Notes: generated from the letters alone by a model not told the origin. Shown: positions 16,985 to 26,320, counted from the stretch's first letter. The stretch: DNA of 64,000 bases from Paenibacillus farraposensis (GCF_020736845.1 NZ_JAFFQR010000112.1:624218-688217); one strand, 5' to 3'. Made by a program: numbers and translations.

Positions 16985-18646
16985 TTAAGAGTTTATTTTC
17001 ATAATGTGATAAATATGATCCATATCCAAATGAGCACGCACCACGTCTGCAACACGGTCAAATTCTCGTTCCTTGGCTTCACGCGCGGTAAAGGTGCTAT
17101 AAAGCGGCGCCAACCCCTTGGCCTGTCTTAATCCGTCCAGCCAGGAACGGCGAAAATGATCATTATCAAACACACCATGCAAATAGGTTCCCCATACTTT
17201 TCCGTCTGCTGTCCCCCAGCCTTCCTCAAAGCCTGTTCCTTCGCCACGCCGAATATGGAATAGCGTACGCATTGTAGCCTTATCTAAAGCTTCATCTACA
17301 GGCAAATGCGGCTCAGCCACGCGTTCCGTAACCCCCATATGTATTTCATAGCCCTCAATGCCAGACTTGGGCTCAGAATCCAAATCAGATACTGTGCTTA
17401 GCAAAAGCGGACAATGGTCAGCTAAAGTTCCCTGTACACGCACGGTTTGCTTTTCCTTTGTAAAGGTCGTGGATAAAGCCAGCCACCTCAAGCCTTTGGC
17501 CTCCTGCGGTACCCCGGATTCTACTGCTTCGGGATCAAACAATGTCATGCCGAGCATCTGATAGCCTCCACAAATGCCGACAAGCTGCGTGCATCCGGTC
17601 TCCATAGCCTGCCGGATGTCTTCCTCCAGACCTCTTGCGCGCAATTCAAGCAAGTCACCAATGGTGTCTTTGGTCCCCGGTAAAATAATGGCGTCCGGTG
17701 TGCCCAATTCCCCGGCTTCTGCGACATAACGTACACTTACATCAGGCTCTGCGGCCAATGCATCCGTGTCTGTGAAATTGGAAATACGCGGATACCGAAT
17801 CACCGCGATATCCAGTTCTTTTTCCTTTGTAGACAGCCTTGGTTTCTTCTCCAATACCACGGAATCCTCTGCCTCAATGCGAAGGTCCGGCAGAAAAGGC
17901 AATACACCGACCACCGGAATGCCGGTCCGTTCTTCCAGCCAATCCAGTCCCGGTTGAAGCAGGGACAGATCGCCTCTGAACTTGTTAATAATAAATCCTC
18001 GGATACGCTGAACTTCATGTGGCTCCAGTAATTCAATCGTTCCTACCAGAGAAGCAAAAACACCACCGCGGTCGATATCTGAAATAAGTAATACAGGAGC
18101 GTCTGCCCAGCCCGCAAGATTCATATTTACAATATCGCGATCCTTTAAATTAATCTCTGCCGGACTGCCTGCCCCTTCCAAAAGCACGATATCATAGGTA
18201 TCTCGCAGCCGATTCAGAGCATCCATGACCGTCTGCTTGGCTTTTGGCAAAAAATCGCTGCGATAATCGGAGGCGCTCATATAAGCATAAGGGACACCAT
18301 GCATAACAATTTGTGAGTGCATATCCTTGACCGGCTTAATCAAAATGGGATTCATGTCTGTAGTTGCTTCAATACCGCATGCCTCGGCCTGCACTCCCTG
18401 AGCGCGTCCAATTTCCTTGCCGTCCGTAGTGACATAAGAATTGAGCGCCATATTTTGTGACTTAAAAGGTGCAGGACGAAACCCATCCTGCGCAAATATA
18501 CGGCATAACGCAGTCGTCACTACGCTTTTACCCACATCCGATGCTGTTCCCTGAAGCATTAATACGGGTGCCGGGTTCGTGCAGGACGGTTCGAAAGTTG
18601 ACAATGGCCTCTTCCCCTTTAACGAATTCATTTTTATGCTGATCAT
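16985..18646 (-). CDS. cobQ: Cobyric acid synthase CobQ/CbiP (553 aa)
   Basis: Amidates four side chains of adenosylcobyrinate a,c-diamide using glutamine and ATP. The N-terminal part is a dethiobiotin-synthetase-like ATPase (MLQGTASDVGKSVVTTALCR, QNMALNSYVT, AEACGIEATTDMNPILIKP). The C-terminal part is a class I glutamine amidotransferase with the nucleophile Cys in GICGGYQMLG and the His in GTYLHGVFDN. I choose ATG 18646, which overlaps the cobS stop (ATGA); ATG 18631 is an alternative. Last gene of the btuFCD-cobTUSQ unit. Confidence 0.93.
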   Translation of the reverse strand: MISIKMNSLKGKRPLSTFEPSCTNPAPVLMLQGTASDVGKSVVTTALCRIFAQDGFRPAPFKSQNMALNSYVTTDGKEIGRAQGVQAEACGIEATTDMNPILIKPVKDMHSQIVMHGVPYAYMSASDYRSDFLPKAKQTVMDALNRLRDTYDIVLLEGAGSPAEINLKDRDIVNMNLAGWADAPVLLISDIDRGGVFASLVGTIELLEPHEVQRIRGFIINKFRGDLSLLQPGLDWLEERTGIPVVGVLPFLPDLRIEAEDSVVLEKKPRLSTKEKELDIAVIRYPRISNFTDTDALAAEPDVSVRYVAEAGELGTPDAIILPGTKDTIGDLLELRARGLEEDIRQAMETGCTQLVGICGGYQMLGMTLFDPEAVESGVPQEAKGLRWLALSTTFTKEKQTVRVQGTLADHCPLLLSTVSDLDSEPKSGIEGYEIHMGVTERVAEPHLPVDEALDKATMRTLFHIRRGEGTGFEEGWGTADGKVWGTYLHGVFDNDHFRRSWLDGLRQAKGLAPLYSTFTAREAKEREFDRVADVVRAHLDMDHIYHIMKINS

Positions 18647-19497
18647 AACCCGTACAAAATAACAATACAAAGCAGCAAAACCGTCTCCAGCAATTCGTTC
18701 AAAGCTCCGTAAATATCACCCGTAAGTCCGCCCAAACGGCGGTTAATACGACTTGCCGTGAAGGTTCCAACACCGTAAGCCACCAAGGGGAGCAGCACAT
18801 AGCCCATCCAGATGGGAAGCTCCTCTCCCGCCATCGACGGATTTCCCATACTACGACCTGCTCCTATAGGCAATGCTGCAAGGATATATTGTCCTATACC
18901 CGCAGCTATCGTCACCAGTACCGCCCAGAATACGGCCAATCCGGCACGTCCACCCGTCATATCGGCAAAACGGGCTGCCAGTCCGTCATCGTTCCGGGCT
19001 TTGGGCCAGCGCTTCATCGCATGCACCATAAACCAGCGGCTCCAAACCATGGGAAGCAGCAGCAGGCCGGGCAGATTGCGGTTAACCAGTATGGTATCCA
19101 AAAGGGTATACAGTAAAGATGCCTTGAGCATGAGCAGCAGCACACAAGCAATGACGCCCATCGCTCCTACACGGCTATCCTTCATAATTTCCAGCATCCG
19201 CTCACGGGATCGATAACTGAACAAGGCATCAGCCGTATCCATCCAGCCGTCCAGATGCAGTCCGCCCGTCAGCCAAACCCACACAGCGAGGGTAAGCACC
19301 GCACTTGGCAACGGCGGCAGCACCAAAGAAACGAGCGCGGCAAAGCACCAGACAATGAAGCCAATAACTACACCGACCAGCGGATAGTAACTTGCACTGC
19401 GTTTGAGCAAATCTGGTGAAAAGTCCAGTTCCGCCTTGACCGGAAGACGGGATAAGAATTGAAAGGCCGCGGCAACAGCTTGACGCTCGCGGTTCAT
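18643..19497 (-). CDS. cobS: Adenosylcobinamide-GDP ribazoletransferase (cobalamin synthase) CobS (284 aa)
   Basis: Joins adenosylcobinamide-GDP and alpha-ribazole to make adenosylcobalamin at the membrane. It shows the CobS signature TGGLHLDGWMDTADALFSYR and MKDSRVGAMGVIA, with about six hydrophobic segments. Length (284) is slightly above the usual ~250, through extra loop residues near 200-235. Its ATG overlaps the cobU stop, and its stop overlaps the cobQ start, so all three are translationally coupled. Confidence 0.93.
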   Translation of the reverse strand: MNRERQAVAAAFQFLSRLPVKAELDFSPDLLKRSASYYPLVGVVIGFIVWCFAALVSLVLPPLPSAVLTLAVWVWLTGGLHLDGWMDTADALFSYRSRERMLEIMKDSRVGAMGVIACVLLLMLKASLLYTLLDTILVNRNLPGLLLLPMVWSRWFMVHAMKRWPKARNDDGLAARFADMTGGRAGLAVFWAVLVTIAAGIGQYILAALPIGAGRSMGNPSMAGEELPIWMGYVLLPLVAYGVGTFTASRINRRLGGLTGDIYGALNELLETVLLLCIVILYGL

Positions 19498-20099
19498 AGC
19501 TTATACTCCAACTGCTTAAGCTCTACAGGTATACCCGCCGTCACCAAAAATACCTCATCACACAGACGGGCAATTCGCTGATTCAGCATCCCGCTCAAAT
19601 CCCGGTACAGCCGTCCAAGCGGATATTCGGGCACGATCCCGTCACCAACCTCATTGGTCACGATGACGAGCGGGCCCGGATACTGCTCCGCCGCTGCCAC
19701 CAATTCGTCGATGGCGGCCCGGGATGCGGCTTCGCCGTCCTCGGCTGCGGACAGCAGCACGTTCGACAGCCAGAGGGTCAGGCAATCGACCAGCACCATA
19801 GGCGCAGCTGATGGCTGCGATGCTTGACTAGCGTACAAGCTAATGCCTTGCGCAGCCAGCCCTGCCTCGCCGCCTAGCCGCAGCAGCAGCTCCGGCAGCG
19901 CCTGCGCTTCCTCCAGCGTCTGCCAGTCATATTCGGCAGACTCGCGCTGGAGCCGATGCAGGGCGATGCGTTCCTGCATCTCCGTGTCGTAAGCTTGTGC
20001 CGTTGCAATATAGCAGGCGCGCGGGGCGCGCGACATGCATAACCGCTCGGCAAAGCTGCTTTTGCCGCTGCGTGCCCCGCCGGTCACAAGCGCCTTCAT
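19494..20099 (-). CDS. cobU: Adenosylcobinamide kinase / adenosylcobinamide-phosphate guanylyltransferase CobU (201 aa)
   Basis: Bifunctional enzyme that phosphorylates adenosylcobinamide and then adds GMP. It has the P-loop GGARSGKSSF at residues 7-16, then YIATAQAYDTEMQERI, VDCLTLWLSN and IVTNEVGDGIVPEYPLGR, all family hallmarks. The start is ATG 20099, which overlaps the cobT stop; the longer frame to 20171 has no support. A low-complexity Ala/Gln/Ser stretch near residues 80-100 makes it longer than the ~185-aa typical form. Local GC is higher than in neighbours. Confidence 0.93.
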   Translation of the reverse strand: MKALVTGGARSGKSSFAERLCMSRAPRACYIATAQAYDTEMQERIALHRLQRESAEYDWQTLEEAQALPELLLRLGGEAGLAAQGISLYASQASQPSAAPMVLVDCLTLWLSNVLLSAAEDGEAASRAAIDELVAAAEQYPGPLVIVTNEVGDGIVPEYPLGRLYRDLSGMLNQRIARLCDEVFLVTAGIPVELKQLEYKL

Positions 20100-21166
20100 C
20101 GCTGCGCGGCTCCCTGGCCGTCCGATACGCCTGCATCGGCAAAGGTCGACATTTCGCGCATAATGCGGCACGCCGCGTCAATCAGGTGCAAGCTCAGCGC
20201 ACCCCCTGTGCCCTCGCCAAGCCGCATGTCCAGGTGGAGCATAGGCTCCAGCTGGAGCTGGCGGAGCACCGCTGCATGCCCGCGCTCGTCGGAAGCGTGC
20301 GATGCAAGCATATACGCCGTACTTGCGGGCGCAAGCGCGCGCGCAGCAAGGGCGGCCGCGCTGGAAATAAAGCCGTCCAGCACGACTGGACAGCGATGTG
20401 CGGCTGCGCCAAGGATGACGCCCGTCAAGGCGGCAATCTCCAGACCGCCGACCTTGGCCAGTACGTCGAGGGCGTCGTTTCCATCCGGCTGGTTCACGTC
20501 CAATGCGCGGCAGACAACCGCTATTTTACGGGCAAGTCCAGCCGCGTCTACCCCCGTGCCCCGGCCAACGATAACTTCCGGTTCCAGTCCGGTAAGGGCA
20601 CACACGACCGCAGCGCTGGCTGTCGTATTTCCGATGCCCAGCTCTCCGGTAACGAATAGCCGTTCGCCAGCTTCAAAGGCTTCGGCTACAGCTTCAGCTC
20701 CGGCCAAAATCGCCTGTTCTGCTTCTGTACGCAGCATGGCCGGCCCTTTAGCCATATTCGAAGTGCCCATGCGCACCTTGCGGTCCACCAAATCCGGATG
20801 CGTCACCTCCGCATTCACGCCAACATCAACAACCTTGACATCTGCACCCGCATGACGTGCGAGCACATTGATAGCCGCGCCGCCTGACAGCATATTATAC
20901 AACATTTGCTGCGTAACCTCGGCCGGAAAAGCACTGACTCCTTCTTCACATACACCGTGATCCGCAGCCATAACCATAACGGTTTTACGATTAAACTCAG
21001 GTTTGGCCGTCCCTGTAATTCCGGCCAGCCGAATGGCCAGATTTTCGAGCTTTCCAAGACTTCCCGGCGGCTTGGTTAATTGATCCAAATGAGCCGAGGC
21101 CGCCAAGGCTGCAGCCTCATTCGGTTGAGCAATGCGATCCATCAGCTGACGCAGCTTTTTACTCAT
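20096..21166 (-). CDS. cobT: Nicotinate-nucleotide--dimethylbenzimidazole phosphoribosyltransferase CobT (356 aa)
   Basis: Makes alpha-ribazole 5'-phosphate for the lower ligand of cobalamin. It contains KPPGSLGKLE, VMAADHGVCEEGVSAFPAEV, the GELGIGNTTASAAV loop and the catalytic-Glu motif MRLGEGTGGALS near the C-terminus, matching the ~350-aa family. ATG 21166 with GGGAG upstream is preferred over GTG 21175. It is the fourth gene of the riboswitch-controlled unit, 40 bp after btuD, and overlaps cobU. Confidence 0.93.
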   Translation of the reverse strand: MSKKLRQLMDRIAQPNEAAALAASAHLDQLTKPPGSLGKLENLAIRLAGITGTAKPEFNRKTVMVMAADHGVCEEGVSAFPAEVTQQMLYNMLSGGAAINVLARHAGADVKVVDVGVNAEVTHPDLVDRKVRMGTSNMAKGPAMLRTEAEQAILAGAEAVAEAFEAGERLFVTGELGIGNTTASAAVVCALTGLEPEVIVGRGTGVDAAGLARKIAVVCRALDVNQPDGNDALDVLAKVGGLEIAALTGVILGAAAHRCPVVLDGFISSAAALAARALAPASTAYMLASHASDERGHAAVLRQLQLEPMLHLDMRLGEGTGGALSLHLIDAACRIMREMSTFADAGVSDGQGAAQR

Positions 21167-21206
21167 ACTTTCCACTCCCTGCTCCTGTAAATCGTTTTAT
21201 AAACTC

Positions 21207-22043
21207 CTATTGATCGGCTGCACGCCGAACATTTCTGCGCAGCAAAAGCTGCGGCACACCGCTGTCAGGATGAGGGAGCATTACAGGCTCAACCTCGTAC
21301 ACACGGCGAATTCGCTCTTCAGTCAACAAATCGGCGGAGGCTCCCAATCCTTCAACCATTCCATCCTTGAGCACCAGCAAATTCTCGCAAAATTGAGCGG
21401 TCAGGTTAAGATCATGCAGGACTGCAATGATCGTCACACCCGTTTCTTGCCGCCATTCTGCCAGCAGCTCCATAAATTCAAGCTGATAGCGCAGGTCGAG
21501 ATAGGTTGTTGGCTCGTCCAGCAGCAATATTTGCGGTTCCTGCACCATCACCTTGGCCAAAGCTACACGCTGCCGCTGTCCCCCGCTCAAGTGATCCAAA
21601 GCTCTGTCCGCCAGTGGGGCAAGACCTAAGCGTTTCAGCACCCGATCCGTGATAAGTCCAACATCCACTCCCTTTTCCCTGCCCAGCCAGTCCTGATGGG
21701 GGTAGCGTCCCATTTCCACGACTTCCCTGACGGTATAGCCCACAGGAGGAAGCCCCTCCTGCTGGAGTACGGCTACAAGCCGGGAGAGCTCTTTTCTGCT
21801 GTAGCTGCCGGCCTTTTTACCATAGATATGAACGTTGCCCGCAGTCGGGCGATCTACCCCGGAAAGCAAATGCAGCAAGGTTGATTTTCCGCTGCCGTTC
21901 GGACCAATAACGCCCCACCAGGAGCCTTCGTCTACACTCCAGCTTATTTTCTTCAACGCATGGAGTTCTCCAAAAGAACGGGTCAGACTCGTTACCTCCA
22001 ATGCCGGAATACGCTTCTTCTGGGATCCGCTTGGTTCTGTCAC
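21207..22043 (-). CDS. btuD: Cobalamin/corrinoid ABC transporter ATP-binding protein BtuD-like (278 aa)
   Basis: ABC ATPase of the FecE/BtuD group with Walker A GPNGSGKST, signature LSGGQRQRVALAK, Walker B QILLLDEPT and the VLHDLNLTAQ switch. The GTG start at 22043 overlaps the btuC stop (GTGA) and has AAGGGGG upstream; the longer frame runs antisense-like into btuC and is rejected. With BtuC and BtuF it imports cobalamin or its precursors. The substrate is inferred from the riboswitch and the cob genes downstream. Confidence 0.9.
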   Translation of the reverse strand: MTEPSGSQKKRIPALEVTSLTRSFGELHALKKISWSVDEGSWWGVIGPNGSGKSTLLHLLSGVDRPTAGNVHIYGKKAGSYSRKELSRLVAVLQQEGLPPVGYTVREVVEMGRYPHQDWLGREKGVDVGLITDRVLKRLGLAPLADRALDHLSGGQRQRVALAKVMVQEPQILLLDEPTTYLDLRYQLEFMELLAEWRQETGVTIIAVLHDLNLTAQFCENLLVLKDGMVEGLGASADLLTEERIRRVYEVEPVMLPHPDSGVPQLLLRRNVRRAADQ

Positions 22044-23083
22044 AGTCGTACCCCCTTGCGCAGCTTTTTGTTCCGATACAGGAGGTACCCGAAGAACGGG
22101 GCACCGACAAAGGCCGTCATCACACCGAGCGGGATTTCCGTTGGAGCCAGCAATGTACGAGACGCCGTGTCTGCCCATGCCATAAAAATGGCTCCACCCA
22201 GCGCAGACAATGGAACAATCATCCGGTAATCAGGACCTGTGGCCAGACGGATCATATGAGGTACGACAAGTCCTACAAAACCGATGACTCCACATACCGA
22301 GACGGCAGCCGCAGTCAACAGCGTAGACACGATCAGAACAGACACCTTCGTTGCATCTACCTGAACCCCCATGTGAGCCGCCTGCCGTTCACCCAAAGCC
22401 AAAATATTGAGCACCCGTGCCCGGTTCCACAGAAACACCAGTCCTACAACCACGTAGGGTAAAAGAATTCCCGTATATGACCAGCCTCGCAGACTGAGGC
22501 TTCCCATCGTCCAGTACAATATTTCATTGATTGTCTCCTTCGACATAGCTGTCAGAAAGGAAACAACTGCTCCCAGAAAAGATTGCATTACCACACCCGA
22601 CAAAATGAGACTTTGTGTCGGAATTTTCCCACCTTCCCGCGCCAGCGTCAGCACCATCCACAGCGTCAGCATTCCGGTAGTAAAAGCCACCAACGGCAGC
22701 GTCCATATACCAACAAATGAAAATTGAAGTCCCCAATAAATCAGCACTGCCGCTCCTACCGAAGCACCCGAGGACACGCCAAGCGTGTACGGATCAGCCA
22801 ATGGATTACGCAGCACTCCCTGAAATCCAGCTCCCGCCAGCGCAAGCGCCGCGCCTACCAGCATTCCGAGCAGCACCCGCGGGAGCCTGACCTTCAAAAT
22901 AATCTGCTCTGAAGATGTGCTCCAATTCGGTGTAAACGTCTCGCCTAACCCTGGTAGGTGGTTCACCAGAATACCTGTGATTTGGCTGACCGGAAGCTTG
23001 GCCGAGCCAATCCCGAGACAGAGCAGCAGCGTCAGCAGCAGCAAGACCAGACCTGCTCCAAAACCGATCAGTCTACGGTTCAT
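22040..23083 (-). CDS. btuC: Cobalamin/corrinoid ABC transporter permease BtuC-like, FecCD family (347 aa)
   Basis: A FecCD-type permease with about ten membrane segments and the usual motifs: RLPRVLLGMLVGAALALAG, LRNPLADPYTLGVSSGAS, and CGVIGFVGLVVPHMIRL followed by GADTASR-like WADTASRTL. It overlaps the binding-protein gene by four bases at its start and btuD at its end. Iron-siderophore permeases look similar; the B12 role rests on the upstream cobalamin riboswitch and the co-transcribed cob genes. Confidence 0.9.
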   Translation of the reverse strand: MNRRLIGFGAGLVLLLLTLLLCLGIGSAKLPVSQITGILVNHLPGLGETFTPNWSTSSEQIILKVRLPRVLLGMLVGAALALAGAGFQGVLRNPLADPYTLGVSSGASVGAAVLIYWGLQFSFVGIWTLPLVAFTTGMLTLWMVLTLAREGGKIPTQSLILSGVVMQSFLGAVVSFLTAMSKETINEILYWTMGSLSLRGWSYTGILLPYVVVGLVFLWNRARVLNILALGERQAAHMGVQVDATKVSVLIVSTLLTAAAVSVCGVIGFVGLVVPHMIRLATGPDYRMIVPLSALGGAIFMAWADTASRTLLAPTEIPLGVMTAFVGAPFFGYLLYRNKKLRKGVRL

Positions 23084-24087
23084 TTGAAAATTTCAGGATA
23101 CACGCCCTTAGCCACTTCCTTGAGTCCTTCTGTTACGCGTGGGCCCGGACGGCTGATCAAATTATCATCCACGGCAAAAACCCGGTTATTGCGAACAGCC
23201 GATATTTTATCCCATCCACTGCGCGCTTTGATGATATCGCCGAGCGTCTGGCCTGTTTTTTCGTCTTTGACACTTTTGCTGTACAAAATCACGTCCGGAT
23301 TGGCAGCAATAATATTTTCCTCGCTGATCTGGTACCAGCCCTTCTGCGATGCACCTACATTTTCGCCGCCCGCAAGCGTAATCAGCTCGTCCATAAATTC
23401 CCCCTTGCCAACCGTCCAGCCAGGTGAAAACTCAACGTACACGCGCAGTTTCTGCTCTTTGCCGATATTTTTAACACCATTCTTCACTGCCGCTACATCT
23501 GCTCTCATTTTGTCGGTCACCGCTCTTGCTTCTTTCTGATGGTCGGTGATTTTCCCATATAGTTCAATATTCGCTATGACATCTTCAACCGTTTTCGGTT
23601 CGGTTTTAAAAATCATGATTCCCATATCACGCAGTTTGGCCGTAGCCTGCTCGCTAAGGGATATCCCTGCAAAAACGACATCCGGATTCGCAGCGATGAT
23701 GGCTTCTTCATTCGGCTTCATAATTCCGCCCACTTTGGGCTTCTTCGTAGCCGCTTCCGGATAATCGGAATAGTCGGATACGCCGACAATTTCCTTATCT
23801 AATCCGATGGCGAACAGCGCCTCCGTTTCTGCCGGGGAGACGGAAACGATCTTGCTTGGCGCTTTTTTGAACGTGAACTTCTGCCCTGTTGCATCCTTTA
23901 CCGTTAACGGGTAAACCGTTTTGCCCGGAGGCTCTTGTACCGCTGCTGTCTGCCCTGTCTGCTGCGAAGAAGCCTGATTCCCTTCATTTTCGGCGTTCTT
24001 TCCATTTGCGCTGCATGCACTCAATGCTACCGCCAAGACCAGAGCCAACAGACCTGTCGTCCATACCTTTAATTTTGTTCCTGACAT
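23080..24087 (-). CDS. btuF: Cobalamin-binding ABC lipoprotein BtuF-like (335 aa)
   Basis: A lipoprotein signal peptide ends in the lipobox LSAC with Cys25, so it is anchored to the outer face of the membrane. The rest is a periplasmic-binding fold of the BtuF/FhuD type: KIVSVSPAETEALFAIGLD, EAIIAANPDVVFAG and RPGPRVTEGLKEVAKGVYPE. AAGGGGTG precedes the ATG. It is the first gene of the unit and lies directly after the cobalamin riboswitch and terminator, which links it to corrinoid uptake. Confidence 0.9.
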   Translation of the reverse strand: MSGTKLKVWTTGLLALVLAVALSACSANGKNAENEGNQASSQQTGQTAAVQEPPGKTVYPLTVKDATGQKFTFKKAPSKIVSVSPAETEALFAIGLDKEIVGVSDYSDYPEAATKKPKVGGIMKPNEEAIIAANPDVVFAGISLSEQATAKLRDMGIMIFKTEPKTVEDVIANIELYGKITDHQKEARAVTDKMRADVAAVKNGVKNIGKEQKLRVYVEFSPGWTVGKGEFMDELITLAGGENVGASQKGWYQISEENIIAANPDVILYSKSVKDEKTGQTLGDIIKARSGWDKISAVRNNRVFAVDDNLISRPGPRVTEGLKEVAKGVYPEIFK

Positions 24088-24168
24088 AATTACACCCCTT
24101 CATAAAAATCGTAAGAGCATTGCTTGAACATCATCCGATATCTGCTAGATTCAGCCTGTGTTCCCCTC

Positions 24169-24202
24169 AAAAAAACCCCGTATCCTCATCAGGACACAGG
24201 GG
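24169..24202 (-). terminator. Expression-platform terminator of the cobalamin riboswitch
   Basis: On the minus strand CCCC and GTGTCCT pair with AGGATAC and GGGG around loop GATG, followed by TTTTTTT. It lies between the riboswitch and btuF, so B12 binding likely controls transcription through it. Confidence 0.85.
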
Positions 24203-24295
24203 TCATGTTAGCGCAGCTCATGCGCAAGCGGCAGCTACTTCCGCATGGTCAGTCACTGCGAACACGTCATCCTTTCCTCGAAGGATTATGGTGAT

Positions 24296-24452
24296 AGGCG
24301 GACGGGCAGGTATCCTGACTTATGGAAGATGTCGCAGCCTTTGTTCCTTTATATGCGTGATATGTGTGACTGCACATAAAGCAAGGCTAACGGACAGTTT
24401 TCATTTACAGTGGCGGGACCGCGCCGGATTCACACCGGCTTCCCTTTTAACA
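24296..24452 (-). promoter_or_regulatory. Cobalamin riboswitch
   Basis: On the minus strand the conserved core reads AAAAGGGAAGCCGGTGTGA, ATCCGGCGCGGTCCCGCCAC, then ACTGTAA and, ~120 nt on, the B12-box region AAGTCAGGATACCTGCC. It is followed by a terminator and the btuF-btuC-btuD-cobT-cobU-cobS-cobQ unit, which it should repress when adenosylcobalamin is high. Confidence 0.93.
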
Positions 24453-24540
24453 GCGCCGCGAAAGATAAATCTATTCCACTGCGCTGCCTCGTCTGCTGGA
24501 TATTTGATATTGTGTTCTCAAGCCGTTCTTTTACTTGATG

Positions 24541-24569
24541 ATTATAGGTTAAAAAGAGGCTGCTTACAA
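24541..24569 (-). promoter_or_regulatory. Probable sigma-A promoter of the btuF/cob unit
   Basis: On the minus strand TTGTAA, 17-bp spacer, TATAAT. The -35 lies in the loop of the cobC terminator and the -10 just after its T-run, so the promoter and the previous terminator overlap. It is ~90 bp upstream of the riboswitch core. Confidence 0.65.
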
Positions 24570-24582
24570 GCCAAACAGCCTG
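24551..24582 (-). terminator. Terminator of the cobD-cbiB-cobC unit
   Basis: On the minus strand AGGCTG pairs with CAGCCT, followed by CTTTTTAACC. A second hairpin CAGGCAA/TTGCCTG precedes it. It ends the cobC transcript before the riboswitch region. Confidence 0.75.
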
Positions 24583-24602
24583 TTCAGGCAACCTTTGCCT
24601 GA

Positions 24603-25340
24603 CTAATAGGGAAGCAGCTCCGCAATGAATTGGTGTGACTCTCCCAGCCTCAACCGAATTGTATATGCATCTCCCGGCTTTGGATTCAAGCTCCAAAAAT
24701 CATGCCCCGGTATTAACATACAAGCCAACTGGCGAATGACGCCGCCATGGGTGACGACCAACACAGCGGGAGGAGCATCACTCACAGTGTTCTGCTGACT
24801 TTCCATAGCAATGTCCCACTCATACAGAGAGTCCAGGAATGAGCGCAATCGATTCACAAAATCAGCCCAAGACTCTCCCCCGGGTGGCGTGATGCGCTGC
24901 GGTTTATCCAGCCAAGAACGGTACAATGACACGTTCTTAAGCATGCCATATGTTTTTCCGTCCCAATCGCCAAAATGAAGCTCTCTCAGACGGGGTTCCA
25001 GAATAACAGGAGGCTTAGCAGATAAAGCATGTCTGGATTTCAATGCAGATTCCGGCAAAATAATCTGCAGGGTCTGGCGACACCGCTTTAAATCACTGCA
25101 GTAGATTCGAGCAAAGGACTGTCCCTGCAATCTCCTACGCAAAGGTTCCAGTTCCTGCTCCGCCCCTGCCAGCAAACCCAAATCCGAGTGTCCCAAATAT
25201 CGACGCTCCCTATTCCACCGGGTGTTGCCGTGTCGTACCAACACAAGCTCCAGATCCCGCTTCAGGTCCCGCCATGGATCTTCACTAACAGATCCGAAAG
25301 ACGGTTTGCCCTTTTCCTCCATACCATATTTCAAGGTCAT
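24603..25340 (-). CDS. cobC: Alpha-ribazole-5'-phosphate phosphatase CobC-like (245 aa)
   Basis: A histidine phosphatase with the RHG motif LVLVRHGNTRWN, the CSDLKRCRQTL segment, ELHFGDWDG and the second catalytic His in LVVTHGGVIRQLA. In the cobalamin pathway CobC removes phosphate from alpha-ribazole-P or adenosylcobalamin-5'-P. The start is ATG 25340 with AAGGAG upstream; the longer frame to 25397 lies inside cbiB. It overlaps nothing but follows cbiB closely. The exact substrate is inferred from the neighbours cbiB and cobD. Confidence 0.85.
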   Translation of the reverse strand: MTLKYGMEEKGKPSFGSVSEDPWRDLKRDLELVLVRHGNTRWNRERRYLGHSDLGLLAGAEQELEPLRRRLQGQSFARIYCSDLKRCRQTLQIILPESALKSRHALSAKPPVILEPRLRELHFGDWDGKTYGMLKNVSLYRSWLDKPQRITPPGGESWADFVNRLRSFLDSLYEWDIAMESQQNTVSDAPPAVLVVTHGGVIRQLACMLIPGHDFWSLNPKPGDAYTIRLRLGESHQFIAELLPY

Positions 25341-25348
25341 GTCACTCC

Positions 25349-26320
25349 TTACTGCGTCCATTCCAAGGCAACACAGCCTGCGCCTCCCAGCAGACATAAT
25401 CCCACAAACATGCCGGACACGGCGAACATCAGCCGGATCGTATGCCGGATATCCTCCGACTCCAGCGGTCGTATCTGATCGCCCATGTATGCCCGAAAGG
25501 AGCGAACGCCATGATAAACGTTATAGCCGCCGAGACGAACCCCGAGTGCACCGGCAACCGCCGATTCCGGGAAGCCGCTGTTCGGACTTGGATGCAGACG
25601 GGCATCCCGCTTGACTGTGCGCCAGCTTCTTGCCGCATCATGCCGCTGCATCCACGCCGCTGCCACAAGCATAACCGCTGTCAGGCGTGCTGGAATGTAA
25701 TTAGCAACATCATCCAGACGGGCCGAGGCCCAGCCTAAATGGAGATACTTTTCATTTTTGTAGCCTACCATGGAATCAAGCGTATTCACGGCCCGATAAG
25801 CCAATGCCAAGGGCGCCCCCCCGATCAGGGCATAAAAAAGCGGGGAAATAATCGCGTCGACGATGTTTTCAGCGACTGTTTCGACAGCCCCGCGCACCAT
25901 CTCTGGCTCATCAAGCTGCTGTGTATCCCGCCCGACAATCATCCCCAGCTCCCGGCGTGCCGCAGGGAGGTCACCCGCCTGCAGTTCGCGGTATACCGCC
26001 ATTCCTGCTTCTTTTAATCCTTTGGAAGCAATCGTAGTCGCGATCAAAACCATTTCCACACCGACAGACAGCCACGGGTGAATCCACGCAAGCAAGCGCA
26101 GCAGCACCCAGGCGAGCGCAAATGAGCCTCCAGCCACGATAAGTGGCAGCAGCAAGCCAGCACGTTTCAGCCCCCGGTCACTGCCGACCTGGCGGCGAAT
26201 CGCTTTTTCCAATGCTGAAATGGCATGCCCCATTCCGATGACCGGATGCGGCAGCCATCTCGGATCGCCTATGAGCCTGTCCAGAAGATAGGCGGCCATG
26301 ATGATCAAGCTAATTGTCAC
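25349..26320 (-). CDS. cbiB: Adenosylcobinamide-phosphate synthase CbiB (323 aa)
   Basis: Attaches aminopropanol phosphate to adenosylcobyric acid. It has the family segments LLDRLIGDPRWLPHPVIGMG, VETVAENIVDAIISPLFYAL, RAVNTLDSMVGYKNEKYLHL and HPSPNSGFPESAVAGALGVR, with several membrane helices. The GTG at 26320, with GGAGGAG seven bases upstream, gives the usual ~320-aa length and overlaps the end of cobD by 11 bases. The longer frame to 26395 is rejected. Confidence 0.92.
   Translation of the reverse strand: MTISLIIMAAYLLDRLIGDPRWLPHPVIGMGHAISALEKAIRRQVGSDRGLKRAGLLLPLIVAGGSFALAWVLLRLLAWIHPWLSVGVEMVLIATTIASKGLKEAGMAVYRELQAGDLPAARRELGMIVGRDTQQLDEPEMVRGAVETVAENIVDAIISPLFYALIGGAPLALAYRAVNTLDSMVGYKNEKYLHLGWASARLDDVANYIPARLTAVMLVAAAWMQRHDAARSWRTVKRDARLHPSPNSGFPESAVAGALGVRLGGYNVYHGVRSFRAYMGDQIRPLESEDIRHTIRLMFAVSGMFVGLCLLGGAGCVALEWTQ

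Noticed and set aside
19997..20855. Overlapping plus-strand ORFs over cobU/cobT
   Set aside because: High-GC segment creates long open frames on both strands; cobU and cobT motifs are on the minus strand.
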